Source of the DNA: a virus
Reading direction: 5' to 3' (one strand)
Virus record (IMG/VR): IMGVR_UViG_3300034111_000335
Location: 1-64,000 of that record
DNA: 64,000 bases
Made by a program: the position numbers and the translations under genes. The notes beneath the pieces are model-generated. The model searched no databases. It saw only the letters and a program-made list of their open reading frames with translations, and was not told where the DNA came from. Numbering within the stretch: position 1 is the first letter of the stretch; each line of letters opens with the position of its first letter. Shown piece by piece: positions 30,996 to 38,475 of the stretch.

Positions 30996-32890
30996 ATAAA
31001 CTATTTAAAGTTATCATCGGGGTGTTGACATTGTTGGTTGGCAATGCATCAGCACAATCTTCTGCTACTTCCCCAGGTACAGGTCATTGGGTCGTAATTG
31101 ACTCTGGTTACCAAGTTGCTACCACTACTGCAGGGCAGACAGTAGCACCTTTACATTTCTATAACACTTCTACTTCAGAGAAGATCACTGGTATGCAATT
31201 CCGTGTATTCTACGATAACACTGCATTCACTGCTGTAGTTCCTTCTTTGAAGATCTCTACTACAGATCAGTATCTTCAGTACGTAGATAGTAACTCACAA
31301 GGATTCTTGACAGTAACTTTAGCTTACACTGGATCTAGTTCTACTTACAACTACTCTAACGGAGCTACCTTTGATTTAACTTTCACGCACGCAGGAAGCT
31401 CAACATGGAATACTTTAGATTCTATTAAAACTTTGAAAGTTGCAGGTGTTAAATCATTTGCTAACAAAGCTGCTACTAACTGGGGTAACGATACTACATT
31501 GGTAGTTTACTCTTATGGTGGTCGTTTCAACCAAAAAGTATTAAGATTTGCTGCTAAGTTTAAAAACGTAACAGGTTCTGACGCTAAGAACTTGTGGGTG
31601 TCTTTAGAGAAGAAAGCTCCTTCAGGATCTTGGACTCAAGTAGAAGCTAAATCAACTAACTCTAGTGGTGTTGTAGTATTCCGTAAATTCTTGGATACTA
31701 CTTACTGGGACGTACGTATGGTAGTTAAGGGAGATACAATGACTCCTGGTAACGTATTCTCTACTGCAGATGCACAAAAGATCAATCAATCTATCTTAGC
31801 TCAATACACTCCTTCTGGATTTGACTACTACACAATGGATGTAAACAACACTGATGGTTCTATTACTATTGCTGACGTATACTCTGTGTACGGACGTTTA
31901 GCAGGTAGATTCTCAGCTTGGCCTAACTCTAAGAAAGATGTAATGTTCTTCACAGTTGCTGAATACAATGCTATCAACGGATCAGCTACTAACTTAACTG
32001 CTACTTACTCTACTATTAACAACTTTGATTACACTATTGATGGTCGTGATTCTATCACTTACTACGTAGCTGTTAAAGGAGATGCTAACTCTACAGGATT
32101 TAAGATGGCTCGTTTGACTCCTATCAAGATTACTAACCCAGCTAATGCTAAGCGTTACATCATTGATGAGACTGTAAGTTATGATTTCCCTGCAGAAACT
32201 ATTGAGATTAACATGCCTAAAGTAACTGTAGATGAAGGTAACTTAGTTAACGTTCCTGTTAAAGTTCTTACAGATGGCAAGCAGTTGGGTGCACTTCAAT
32301 TAGACTTACGTTATGATACTGCTTACTTAGAGTTTAAGAAAGTAGAGAACACTGAAAAGATGATGAAGTGGACTTCTTACTTAAACCCTTCTAACGGTAC
32401 AGTATCTTGGGGAGCAGCTGACTTAACTAACGAAAACTTCTTAAATGATGGAGAGCAAGTATTTACCCTTCAGTTTATTGCTAAGAAGCCACAAGACTCT
32501 TGGGCTACTGCAGCTTTATGGACTGGTGCTAAATACGTAGGTGATGCTAAGTCTAAAGACATGAACATTACTCCTGCTATGGGTATCATAGAAGTACGTA
32601 GGATTAACAAAGGAGTTGTTTCTTTAAATGATCTTAACTCTATTATCGTATTCCCTAATCCTACAGATGGAGCAGTACAGATCCAATTCCAGATCAAACA
32701 AGATGCTGACGTAGACGTAGCTATCTCTGATGAGGTAGGAAGACGCATACAAACGATCCTAAGAGAGAAAATGCCTGCAGGTAAGTACAAGTATAGTACT
32801 AACCTAGATCGTCTCTCTAATGGCGTCTATGTGCTTACTGTTGTAACAGAGCATGAGACCTTACATTCTAAAATTATCGTAACTAAATAA
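30992..32890 (+). CDS. Secreted cohesin/dockerin-like protein with T9SS C-terminal sorting domain
   Basis: 632 residues. Signal peptide about 1-22 (ends NASAQ). About 35-165: cohesin-like beta-sandwich (ITGMQFRVFYDNTAFTAV). About 255-300: dockerin-like segment with an EF-hand-type loop MDVNNTDGSITIADVYSVYG. About 415-545: a second cohesin-like domain (LGALQLDLRYDTAYLEFKKV). Last 80 residues: a type A T9SS sorting domain (IIVFPNPTDGAVQIQFQI, then LSNGVYVLTVVT and KIIVTK). This predicts Sec export, then transport across the outer membrane by the host's type IX system and attachment at the surface. Cargo for this system is unusual in a phage. Confidence 0.8.
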   Translation: MNKLFKVIIGVLTLLVGNASAQSSATSPGTGHWVVIDSGYQVATTTAGQTVAPLHFYNTSTSEKITGMQFRVFYDNTAFTAVVPSLKISTTDQYLQYVDSNSQGFLTVTLAYTGSSSTYNYSNGATFDLTFTHAGSSTWNTLDSIKTLKVAGVKSFANKAATNWGNDTTLVVYSYGGRFNQKVLRFAAKFKNVTGSDAKNLWVSLEKKAPSGSWTQVEAKSTNSSGVVVFRKFLDTTYWDVRMVVKGDTMTPGNVFSTADAQKINQSILAQYTPSGFDYYTMDVNNTDGSITIADVYSVYGRLAGRFSAWPNSKKDVMFFTVAEYNAINGSATNLTATYSTINNFDYTIDGRDSITYYVAVKGDANSTGFKMARLTPIKITNPANAKRYIIDETVSYDFPAETIEINMPKVTVDEGNLVNVPVKVLTDGKQLGALQLDLRYDTAYLEFKKVENTEKMMKWTSYLNPSNGTVSWGAADLTNENFLNDGEQVFTLQFIAKKPQDSWATAALWTGAKYVGDAKSKDMNITPAMGIIEVRRINKGVVSLNDLNSIIVFPNPTDGAVQIQFQIKQDADVDVAISDEVGRRIQTILREKMPAGKYKYSTNLDRLSNGVYVLTVVTEHETLHSKIIVTK

Positions 32891-32894
32891 AACT

Positions 32895-33245
32895 ATGAAC
32901 ATTAAAAAAACGCTTGGTTTTAGTCAAGCAGAACCAGTCCCAGTAGATCCTAAGAATAGATTCTATTACATGCTGCAGCAAATGCAGGCTAATCGTTGGA
33001 AGATTACAGCTATCGTATTAGGTTTGTTCTTCTTTATTATTCTTGGTATTAACTCTGCAGTATTTTTTGGAATAGAAATCCAAGAGAACTGGAAAGAGAT
33101 GTTACTTATTCTTTTTGGTGCCTTTGTAGGTAACTTAAACAAGGTAGTTGACTACTGGTTTAACTCAGAAGACCGTGACAAAATGTTAATTCAGAAGGTC
33201 GATGAAGAGGACGGTGAATCATTATCTAACCCAAATAACTCCTAA
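32895..33245 (+). CDS. Membrane protein, one or two transmembrane segments
   Basis: 116 residues. Segments about 37-58 (ITAIVLGLFFFIILGINSAVFF) and 70-85 (MLLILFGAFVGNLNKV). Acidic cytosolic tail. Placed between the T9SS cargo gene and the next small membrane protein; could be a holin, an anchor, or part of an export complex. Preceded by AAACTATG, the usual context. Confidence 0.72.
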   Translation: MNIKKTLGFSQAEPVPVDPKNRFYYMLQQMQANRWKITAIVLGLFFFIILGINSAVFFGIEIQENWKEMLLILFGAFVGNLNKVVDYWFNSEDRDKMLIQKVDEEDGESLSNPNNS

Positions 33246-33249
33246 TACT

Positions 33250-33570
33250 ATGTCAGAAGAACAAGAAGAAAGCGTAATGTCTGCTACTAAGAAAGCAATC
33301 ATTGGCGCAGTCACCACTGCTGTAACTGCAGGAGGTGCATGGTTTGCTACTCAATTCGGTGGCGGTGAAGAACCTAAAGAAGAGGCTAAAACAGAACAAG
33401 CTGCTCAGCCTGTAATTAACGTTAACCTAGAGAACAACAATACTAACCAACAGAAGCAATCTAGCGGAGGTACTAACACAATCATCAAAGAACGTGTAAT
33501 TGAAAAACCTGCTGCTCAACCTGCTGCTCCTGCAACCAAACCCCAAGCTGATGAAGAAGATCCTTGGTAA
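33250..33570 (+). CDS. Small membrane protein with Pro/Ala/Gln-rich tail
   Basis: 106 residues from the ATG at 33250; a longer frame from 33202 would overlap the preceding gene and is less likely. A Gly/Ala-rich hydrophobic segment (KKAIIGAVTTAVTAGGAWFA, about 14-33) is followed by a disordered periplasm-spanning type tail (ENNNTNQQKQSSGGTNTIIK, then PAAQPAAPATKPQ). Its 3' end overlaps the start of the CsgG-like lipoprotein by 20 nt. Confidence 0.7.
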   Translation: MSEEQEESVMSATKKAIIGAVTTAVTAGGAWFATQFGGGEEPKEEAKTEQAAQPVINVNLENNNTNQQKQSSGGTNTIIKERVIEKPAAQPAAPATKPQADEEDPW

Positions 33571-34252
33571 GTCGCTTAACAGACTTTGGTTAGTCTTACT
33601 ATTAATGGGTTGTGGTTCTATGAAGACTACTACCGAGGAAGATAAAGTAGAGGTGAAAGACATCTCTACTGTATCTAACTATACAGATTCTATTAAAAAA
33701 ACAGTACAAGTAGTAAGCGTGGATATGACTAAAGTTTTAAGTTTGTATCCTGCTTTGCAAGAGAAGAATGTAGGTCTAGGATTTGCTGAGTCTGTACTTG
33801 ATTATTTGGATGAAACAAACAGATTTATATTCACAGAAGAGAAGTCAGAGATCAAAGAAAGAATGGTCACACAATTCAAAGCATCAAAGAAAGGCGTATT
33901 TGATGAGCCTGTTGATGGAAAAGGTAAGATTAAACCTGCTCACTACTTTGTTTACGTTACTGTGGCTGATTTTGCTGTTGATGAAGACGAGCAAGTTGAT
34001 GGCCTTAAGTCAAAGGTTGTGGTTACTACCTTCATCCGTTTACAGGTCCGCTTTGTGGATGCTAAAACAGGTCAGATCTATATTGGATCTGGTGAAGGTG
34101 AATCTACAAAGACAGGCGAATCTTTCTTAAAGTCTTTAGACGATATGAAGTTTTCTCAAAGCACAGTAGGTAAAGCTACCCGTAAATCTCTTGAAACTGC
34201 TTGTACTAATGTGATCCAAAATCTCATTAAGTCAGGTGTATTTAAAAACTAA
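33551..34252 (+). CDS. CsgG-like outer-membrane lipoprotein
   Basis: 233 residues from the ATG at 33551, chosen because it gives a lipoprotein signal with LLMGC (Cys at about 21). The mature part follows the CsgG/curli-assembly family pattern: NVGLGFAESVLDYLDETNRF, EIKERMVTQFKA, HYFVYVTVADFAV, TTFIRLQVRFVDAKTGQIYI and a final helix SLETACTNVIQNLI. CsgG forms a secretion pore in the outer membrane. Family assignment is by pattern only. It lies within a set of exported proteins, so it may be their secretion channel or a partner of the next gene product. Confidence 0.6.
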   Translation: MKKILGKSLNRLWLVLLLMGCGSMKTTTEEDKVEVKDISTVSNYTDSIKKTVQVVSVDMTKVLSLYPALQEKNVGLGFAESVLDYLDETNRFIFTEEKSEIKERMVTQFKASKKGVFDEPVDGKGKIKPAHYFVYVTVADFAVDEDEQVDGLKSKVVVTTFIRLQVRFVDAKTGQIYIGSGEGESTKTGESFLKSLDDMKFSQSTVGKATRKSLETACTNVIQNLIKSGVFKN

Positions 34253-35696
34253 GCTTTTTACTTTATTAGTGATTATAGCTCTGTCCGTAAATGGGCAGAG
34301 CTTTATCTATTCATACACAGATCCTTGCACACAGGAGCTAAAATTTATTAATGCTGACATGTCCAGTCCTATAGTAATTGCTTACTATGGACAGGTTAAA
34401 ACATTCTCTTATACAGAATTACAAGATGGAACGTTTGATAATTGGATAAATAGTGTATATTTGAAGTATCAAAATACATCACCCTGTCAAGGAGTTGGAG
34501 TAACTACTACTACAACTACCACAACAAATACGACTCTAAACATTGTAAGCAATGTAATGAACTTAGGGGCTATTTCAAATGTAGGTAGTGTAAATGTAGA
34601 CGTAGGATCTAGCACCTCTTCAGGAACTAACGTAGGAACAACCAATAAAACAAACAATAATGACAGCAGAACTAATTCTCGGAATCGTACTAGTAGCAGC
34701 TCTAGTAATTCTAATTCTTCTAGCAGCTCGTCAGGAGAAACTGGAAGCAGCAGCAATGGAGGAAATGCACCAGAAAATCAAAGCGGGAATACCGACAACG
34801 GAAATCCCGGAAGTAGTGGTAGCAGCGGAGAAGGTAATGGAGGAAGCAGTGGCTCCAGCTCCAGTGGAAACTCCAGTGGTAGTGGAAGCAGTAGTGGAAG
34901 CTCCAAAGGTGGAGGAAGTGGTGGCGGAGGTAAAACCGAAGAAAAAACGGAAGTACAAGAAGAAAAACCCTCCGACCAACAAGTAGAAGAAACTAAGACT
35001 GAGCAACAAAAGTCTCAGTCTAGTGGTACTGCGAAAGCAGCCAATAAAGCTAAAGCCGAAGTTGCTAAGCCCGCAATATTAGTAACTGGTGATTTAGTTG
35101 GTATTCAGACTAAGTCTGATGGAGCACAAGATGCAAGAGGTACTGCCTCCTTTACAAGAGTAAAAGGAGATGGTACTTCTTCTCTTGGGTTTTCAGCTGA
35201 TTACATGCTTAATGCTAGAATCGGTAATATCTCGTGCGTACGCTCGTGGATAGGAGCAAATAAAAAAGGCAACAAACACATTAGTGTTGTATCAGATGGT
35301 CTAAGTCTGATGCCTAAATCAATATCAAATACACTCTTGTTTGTAAGAGTAAACTCAGTTAAGAACTTTACAGCACTTTACGGAGCAGCTGGAACCTATG
35401 GTAAGTTATTTGGAGAAGAGATGATTTCTACAATTGCTATAGGTGGATTTATGTACAAGGGAAAACTTACTAAGAATATAGATGCTACAATTATTGCAGC
35501 AGGAATCTATTCTCCCTACTCTAAATATTATACAGAGTCTTTATTTGAAGCTAAGCCTATTGTAATTCCTTTCTTTAACTTTACCTACAAAATGACCAAG
35601 ACTTTTGGCTTAGGTATTACAGGAGGGGGAACTTACGTAGCAGGACAAGATATCCTAAACTTTCAAATCTTAATGGGAGCTAAGCTATTGATATGA
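34236..35696 (+). CDS. Secreted Ser/Gly-rich protein with predicted outer-membrane barrel
   Basis: 486 residues from a GTG start overlapping the previous gene by 17 nt. Signal peptide about 1-20 (ALSVNGQS). Domain 1 (21-85) is small and globular. Residues about 88-235 are Thr-, then Asn/Ser/Gly-rich low complexity, and 235-275 are Lys/Glu/Gln-rich. The C-terminal 200 residues alternate polar and hydrophobic residues (IGNISCVRSWIGANKKGN to DILNFQILMGAKLLI) and probably form a beta-barrel. A second gene is overprinted inside the linker (34660-34986). The function may be surface display or secretion with the CsgG-like protein. Confidence 0.7.
   Translation: MYLKTKLFTLLVIIALSVNGQSFIYSYTDPCTQELKFINADMSSPIVIAYYGQVKTFSYTELQDGTFDNWINSVYLKYQNTSPCQGVGVTTTTTTTTNTTLNIVSNVMNLGAISNVGSVNVDVGSSTSSGTNVGTTNKTNNNDSRTNSRNRTSSSSSNSNSSSSSSGETGSSSNGGNAPENQSGNTDNGNPGSSGSSGEGNGGSSGSSSSGNSSGSGSSSGSSKGGGSGGGGKTEEKTEVQEEKPSDQQVEETKTEQQKSQSSGTAKAANKAKAEVAKPAILVTGDLVGIQTKSDGAQDARGTASFTRVKGDGTSSLGFSADYMLNARIGNISCVRSWIGANKKGNKHISVVSDGLSLMPKSISNTLLFVRVNSVKNFTALYGAAGTYGKLFGEEMISTIAIGGFMYKGKLTKNIDATIIAAGIYSPYSKYYTESLFEAKPIVIPFFNFTYKMTKTFGLGITGGGTYVAGQDILNFQILMGAKLLI
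34660..34986 (+). CDS. Overprinted single-span membrane protein (+1 frame inside the previous gene)
   Basis: 108 residues. ATG in A-rich context (AAACAATAATG). Transmembrane segment 4-22 (ELILGIVLVAALVILILLAA), a short helix, a TonB/spanin-like Pro/Val/Glu/Ala-rich stretch (PVETPVVVEAVVEAPKVEEV) and a basic end KKKRKYKKK. The host gene encodes only Ser/Gly/Asn-rich linker here, so it tolerates dual coding, and codon use in the stretch differs from the rest of that gene. Topology N-in with a periplasm-spanning tail fits an inner-membrane spanin or TonB-like partner. Confidence 0.55.
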   Translation: MTAELILGIVLVAALVILILLAARQEKLEAAAMEEMHQKIKAGIPTTEIPEVVVAAEKVMEEAVAPAPVETPVVVEAVVEAPKVEEVVAEVKPKKKRKYKKKNPPTNK

Positions 35697-36844
35697 GGTG
35701 GATCATTGTTTTACTCTTCTTTGTGAACTCACTGAGTGCACAATTCACTTACTCAGGATATATGTACAGTGCTAATGGAGGTGCTGCTATAAACGTTCCT
35801 GTGAAGCTTTATAAAAGAACAACAACTACTACAGGAAATAACTCTACTACAGTAAAGGTTTATAGAACTCATAATGGAACTGGTGCTACCACACAGTACT
35901 CTACTTATCCTTCTACGAGATCAGAAATGGATAGGTGTTTTAACACAAGTTACTCCCACACTAGTTTGTGGTCAACAACTACAATGTCAGGTAACTCTTC
36001 TTTAAATTTTGGAACTTATAGTACATTAACTTCTGCAGGTGCTAGTGTTCCTAGTAGTGGGGATTACTATGCTACAGAAGTAAGTTTTACTTTTACCCCT
36101 GCAGAAACTGGCACCTATTCTTTTGGTATGACTTCTGATGATGGATCAGATCTGTGGTTAGTAAATACAGGAAGTATTATTGAATACTATGGAGGTAAAG
36201 GAGTAGGTACTTACAAATACGGTAGTGTGAGTTTAACCGCAGGTACTTCTTATACGTTTATTGCACGCATGCAAGAATACTCTGGCGGAGATGGATTATA
36301 TCTTATCTGGAGAAGACCTTCTCAATCTGCACATTCTTATCAATCCTCTGAAGTAGGGACAGTAACTACTACAACTTCTTCTTGGACTTTAGATGCTACA
36401 GCCTATACTAACTCTTCAGGATACTATGCTTTCTCTAGAACCACTACTGCAAGTACACAATGGTATATACAAGTAGATGTACCTACAAGAATTCAGGCTT
36501 ACACTAGCACAGATATTCAAACAGTATCTAATATTATCTTAGGTAAGTCTACAGTCAATGGATTATCTTATCACAGATTTGATGTTAATGATGACGGAAG
36601 ATTAAACATTGCAGACAAATACTATGTAGCTGCTAGGAAGTCAGGAAGATTTACTAGATGGAGGTTAGCCTCTGATGTAAGAATATTTACAGCTGCTCAG
36701 TACAATACAATCTCTTCTTCTACTGGTAATGTGCGTACTACATATCCAGGAGTAGCTACCTTCTCAACTTCTACTTTAACTAGTGGAGGAACTTTAAATC
36801 TATATCTAATAGCTCCTGGATACTCTGGAGCAGTAACTTACTAA
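35693..36844 (+). CDS. Secreted PA14-dockerin-like protein
   Basis: 383 residues. Signal peptide about 1-17 (NSLSAQ). About 75-225: PA14-like carbohydrate-binding domain (FTPAETGTYSFGMTSDDGSD, YGGKGVGTYKYGSVSLTAGT, GLYLIWRRP). About 270-320: dockerin-like segment (YTSTDIQTVSNIILGKSTVN, then FDVNDDGRLNIADKYYVAAR) with a good EF-hand loop. The following 60 residues resemble the region after the dockerin in the T9SS-sorted protein (FTAAQYNTI versus FTVAEYNAI), so the two share a module. It may bind the cohesin-like domains of that protein and glycans at the surface (inference). Confidence 0.75.
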   Translation: MRWIIVLLFFVNSLSAQFTYSGYMYSANGGAAINVPVKLYKRTTTTTGNNSTTVKVYRTHNGTGATTQYSTYPSTRSEMDRCFNTSYSHTSLWSTTTMSGNSSLNFGTYSTLTSAGASVPSSGDYYATEVSFTFTPAETGTYSFGMTSDDGSDLWLVNTGSIIEYYGGKGVGTYKYGSVSLTAGTSYTFIARMQEYSGGDGLYLIWRRPSQSAHSYQSSEVGTVTTTTSSWTLDATAYTNSSGYYAFSRTTTASTQWYIQVDVPTRIQAYTSTDIQTVSNIILGKSTVNGLSYHRFDVNDDGRLNIADKYYVAARKSGRFTRWRLASDVRIFTAAQYNTISSSTGNVRTTYPGVATFSTSTLTSGGTLNLYLIAPGYSGAVTY

Positions 36845-36845
36845 C

Positions 36846-37292
36846 ATGAAAAAACTATTTATACTTTCCGCTTTAGTCATTATGATGACTTCTCTGAGTG
36901 CTCAATGCTACAAAGTTGACACTGTAACTTCAATTGCTTCTGTAACAGAGATAGGAGGAAGACCTATTATCTTCGGAGCACAGACAACTCTAGAAGAGAT
37001 CGCTTCTTCAAAGTACCAATTATGTAATGAGGGCAGTCCTATTTCAGGAGAAATCAAATCCATTGCTATGCCTGAGCAACTCTTAAACATTGTAGGCTTA
37101 CAGTTTCTTAAGCGTGAGTACATTGTAATTACACAGATCAATGTCAATGGAACTGTTGTAACAGGAGAAGCAAAGAAGATTGTCTATGTAAATGCAATGT
37201 TTGTTTCTGTAGAAGGGATTCCTCACAACAGAAAAGCTTACTCTAAGGCCTTGGAGAAGTCGTTTAAGAATGGATTTGAAAACTTGAAATAG
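36846..37292 (+). CDS. Small secreted hypothetical protein
   Basis: 148 residues with signal peptide about 1-19 (MMTSLSAQ). Mature part is mixed alpha/beta with two Cys (QCYKV, LCNEG). Last gene of the exported cassette, ending in TAG, which shows that TAG is a stop in this genome. Function unknown. Confidence 0.72.
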   Translation: MKKLFILSALVIMMTSLSAQCYKVDTVTSIASVTEIGGRPIIFGAQTTLEEIASSKYQLCNEGSPISGEIKSIAMPEQLLNIVGLQFLKREYIVITQINVNGTVVTGEAKKIVYVNAMFVSVEGIPHNRKAYSKALEKSFKNGFENLK

Positions 37293-37632
37293 GATAATAT
37301 CCTTCTCAAATGAGAAGTTGTCTATTTTGACTTTCTATTCTAACTTATATTACAGCAGTTTTTAACCAAATAGCTCTCGGAGCTAAGTCTCTGTTCTGTC
37401 CACTTATTGCCTACGGTCTATTAGTTGTAGGTCAGAGCACTGTAAACTTCGTAAGAACATTTCGACACTATCGGAGAAACCTCTTTTCACCTCTGAGGGC
37501 TACTCATACTATCCGACTTCTAGCAGATTACTTTCTAATCCTCATCTGCGAACACTAAGAAGTGGTGTCAGTCTACAAATGTAATAGCATTTGTAGGTCA
37601 GAAGTCTGGTGTGTTGAAAATTTGTGGATTTT
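37293..37632. ncRNA. Structured non-coding stretch between convergent genes
   Basis: 340 nt without a gene but dense in hairpins: CTTCTCA/TGAGAAG (37302-37317), TAGCTC/GAGCTA (37371-37385), CCTAC/GTAGG (37410-37431), TCGGA/TCCGA (37471-37516) enclosing CCTC/GAGG, GCAGAT/ATCTGC (37523-37549), CACT/AGTG, and a 9-bp CTACAAATG/CATTTGTAG (37573-37596) whose next pair is T.G on the plus strand. This looks like an independent RNA rather than two plain terminators. The strand is not settled; the wobble weakly favours plus. Confidence 0.5.
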
Positions 37633-37905
37633 TTAGAGTCCTGCAGCCTGCTGACCCTTTAGATAATCAGTCTGTTGCATTGGAGGATCATCGTCTACAA
37701 GAGAGTCCATAGCCATTTCTATGTATTCCCACAACATTTCTTCTGTGTATCTCTTTCTGTAGGTAAAGTCTTTGAAGCCTTCGTACAAAGCATTTTTAAA
37801 TCCTTCTATATCCCCTGCTATCTTAATCTCTTCGTCTTGCAAGGCTAAAAGGAATATGTCAAACACTTCCTGAGCTGTGGGTTTTTTAATCTTTTCCATC
37901 GACAT
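37633..37905 (-). CDS. Small acidic hypothetical protein
   Basis: 90 residues from the ATG at 37905 (a second ATG two codons on, at 37899, is also possible; a GTG at 37926 overlaps the promoter and is rejected). Helical and acidic (AQEVFDIFLLALQDEEIKIA), ending in QQTDYLKGQQAAGL. It is the only minus-strand gene right of 12 kb and has its own promoter, divergent from the regulator gene. A regulator or anti-defence role would fit that position, but no motif is seen. Confidence 0.7.
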   Translation of the reverse strand: MSMEKIKKPTAQEVFDIFLLALQDEEIKIAGDIEGFKNALYEGFKDFTYRKRYTEEMLWEYIEMAMDSLVDDDPPMQQTDYLKGQQAAGL

Positions 37906-37925
37906 AGCAGTGTTTTTAAGTAACA

Positions 37926-37955
37926 CAAATATAAGTTTAAATCTTTTTTTGTCTA
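37926..37955 (-). promoter_or_regulatory. Promoter of the minus-strand gene at 37.9 kb
   Basis: Minus-strand TATATTTG (37933-37926) with a weak TAGAC 22 nt upstream. Confidence 0.6.
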
Positions 37956-38064
37956 TAGTGTTTGTCTAATACTTATAAACTGTGAAAATAATTATCTAGA
38001 TTAAGAATTTGCTTAACACGTGTAATATAAAATGTTACACGTGTCTTTAGACTTAACATTTAAC

Positions 38065-38094
38065 TTGACTTTTTTTGCTATAATGGTATATTTG
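38065..38094 (+). promoter_or_regulatory. Promoter of the packaging/head operon
   Basis: TTGAC (38065-38069) and TATATTTG (38087-38094), 22 nt apart. An upstream palindrome ACACGTGT-like pair (AACACGTGT at about 38016 and TTACACGTGT at about 38034) could be an operator for the downstream regulator. Confidence 0.78.
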
Positions 38095-38118
38095 TTTAAG
38101 TAAAAACAAACCAAACCA

Positions 38119-38475
38119 ATGAAAGTAGCACGTAGATATGAAGAAGGAGTCAAGTTACATCAAGCATATATTGATGTATTACTTAGACTTGCAGGGTATA
38201 GATTGTCAGATCTATACACTAGTATATTAGCCCATAGTTCTTACTACGGTACTTTAGACAAGGAAGTAAAAGAAAGAATCGCAAGTGAGTTTAGCACATC
38301 AGTCCAAGTAATTTCTAACGGGATTACTAGACTAAGAAAAATGGGCATCTTAGAAAAAAACACAGTCAACAGAAGATTGTGTCCTACTAGCAAGCAAGAT
38401 GTTACACTCACTTTGATTCTTTCTACAGGAGAAACTAAAAAGGTAGAACCCCAGTTGGAAGCTGCACAAGCATGA
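38119..38475 (+). CDS. Winged-helix / HTH-like DNA-binding protein
   Basis: 118 residues. A central region (EVKERIASEFSTSVQVISNGITRLRKMGILEK, about 53-84) has the helix-turn-helix plus wing layout used by small phage regulators, with a basic recognition helix. First gene of the operon containing the terminase, so it may control late genes or act at packaging. Overlaps the IHF-like gene by 4 nt (ATGA). DNA binding is inferred from pattern. Confidence 0.65.
   Translation: MKVARRYEEGVKLHQAYIDVLLRLAGYRLSDLYTSILAHSSYYGTLDKEVKERIASEFSTSVQVISNGITRLRKMGILEKNTVNRRLCPTSKQDVTLTLILSTGETKKVEPQLEAAQA

Noticed and set aside
33202-33249. Earlier start for the small membrane protein at 33250
   Set aside because: It would overlap the previous gene out of frame, whereas the ATG at 33250 has the usual phage start context and gives a normal N-terminus.
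33500-33550. Earlier start for the CsgG-like protein
   Set aside because: It would spoil the lipoprotein signal; the ATG at 33551 places the lipobox Cys near residue 21.
34487-35009. Minus-strand frames opposite the Ser/Gly-rich region
   Set aside because: They are long hydrophobic or Ser/Thr runs produced by the repeated codons on the other strand and have no start context.
36846-37292. TAG recoding (crAss-like genomes sometimes read TAG as Gln)
   Set aside because: This gene ends in TAG, as does the overprinted frame at 34986, and no long gene contains an internal TAG; no suppressor tRNA is present in the window.
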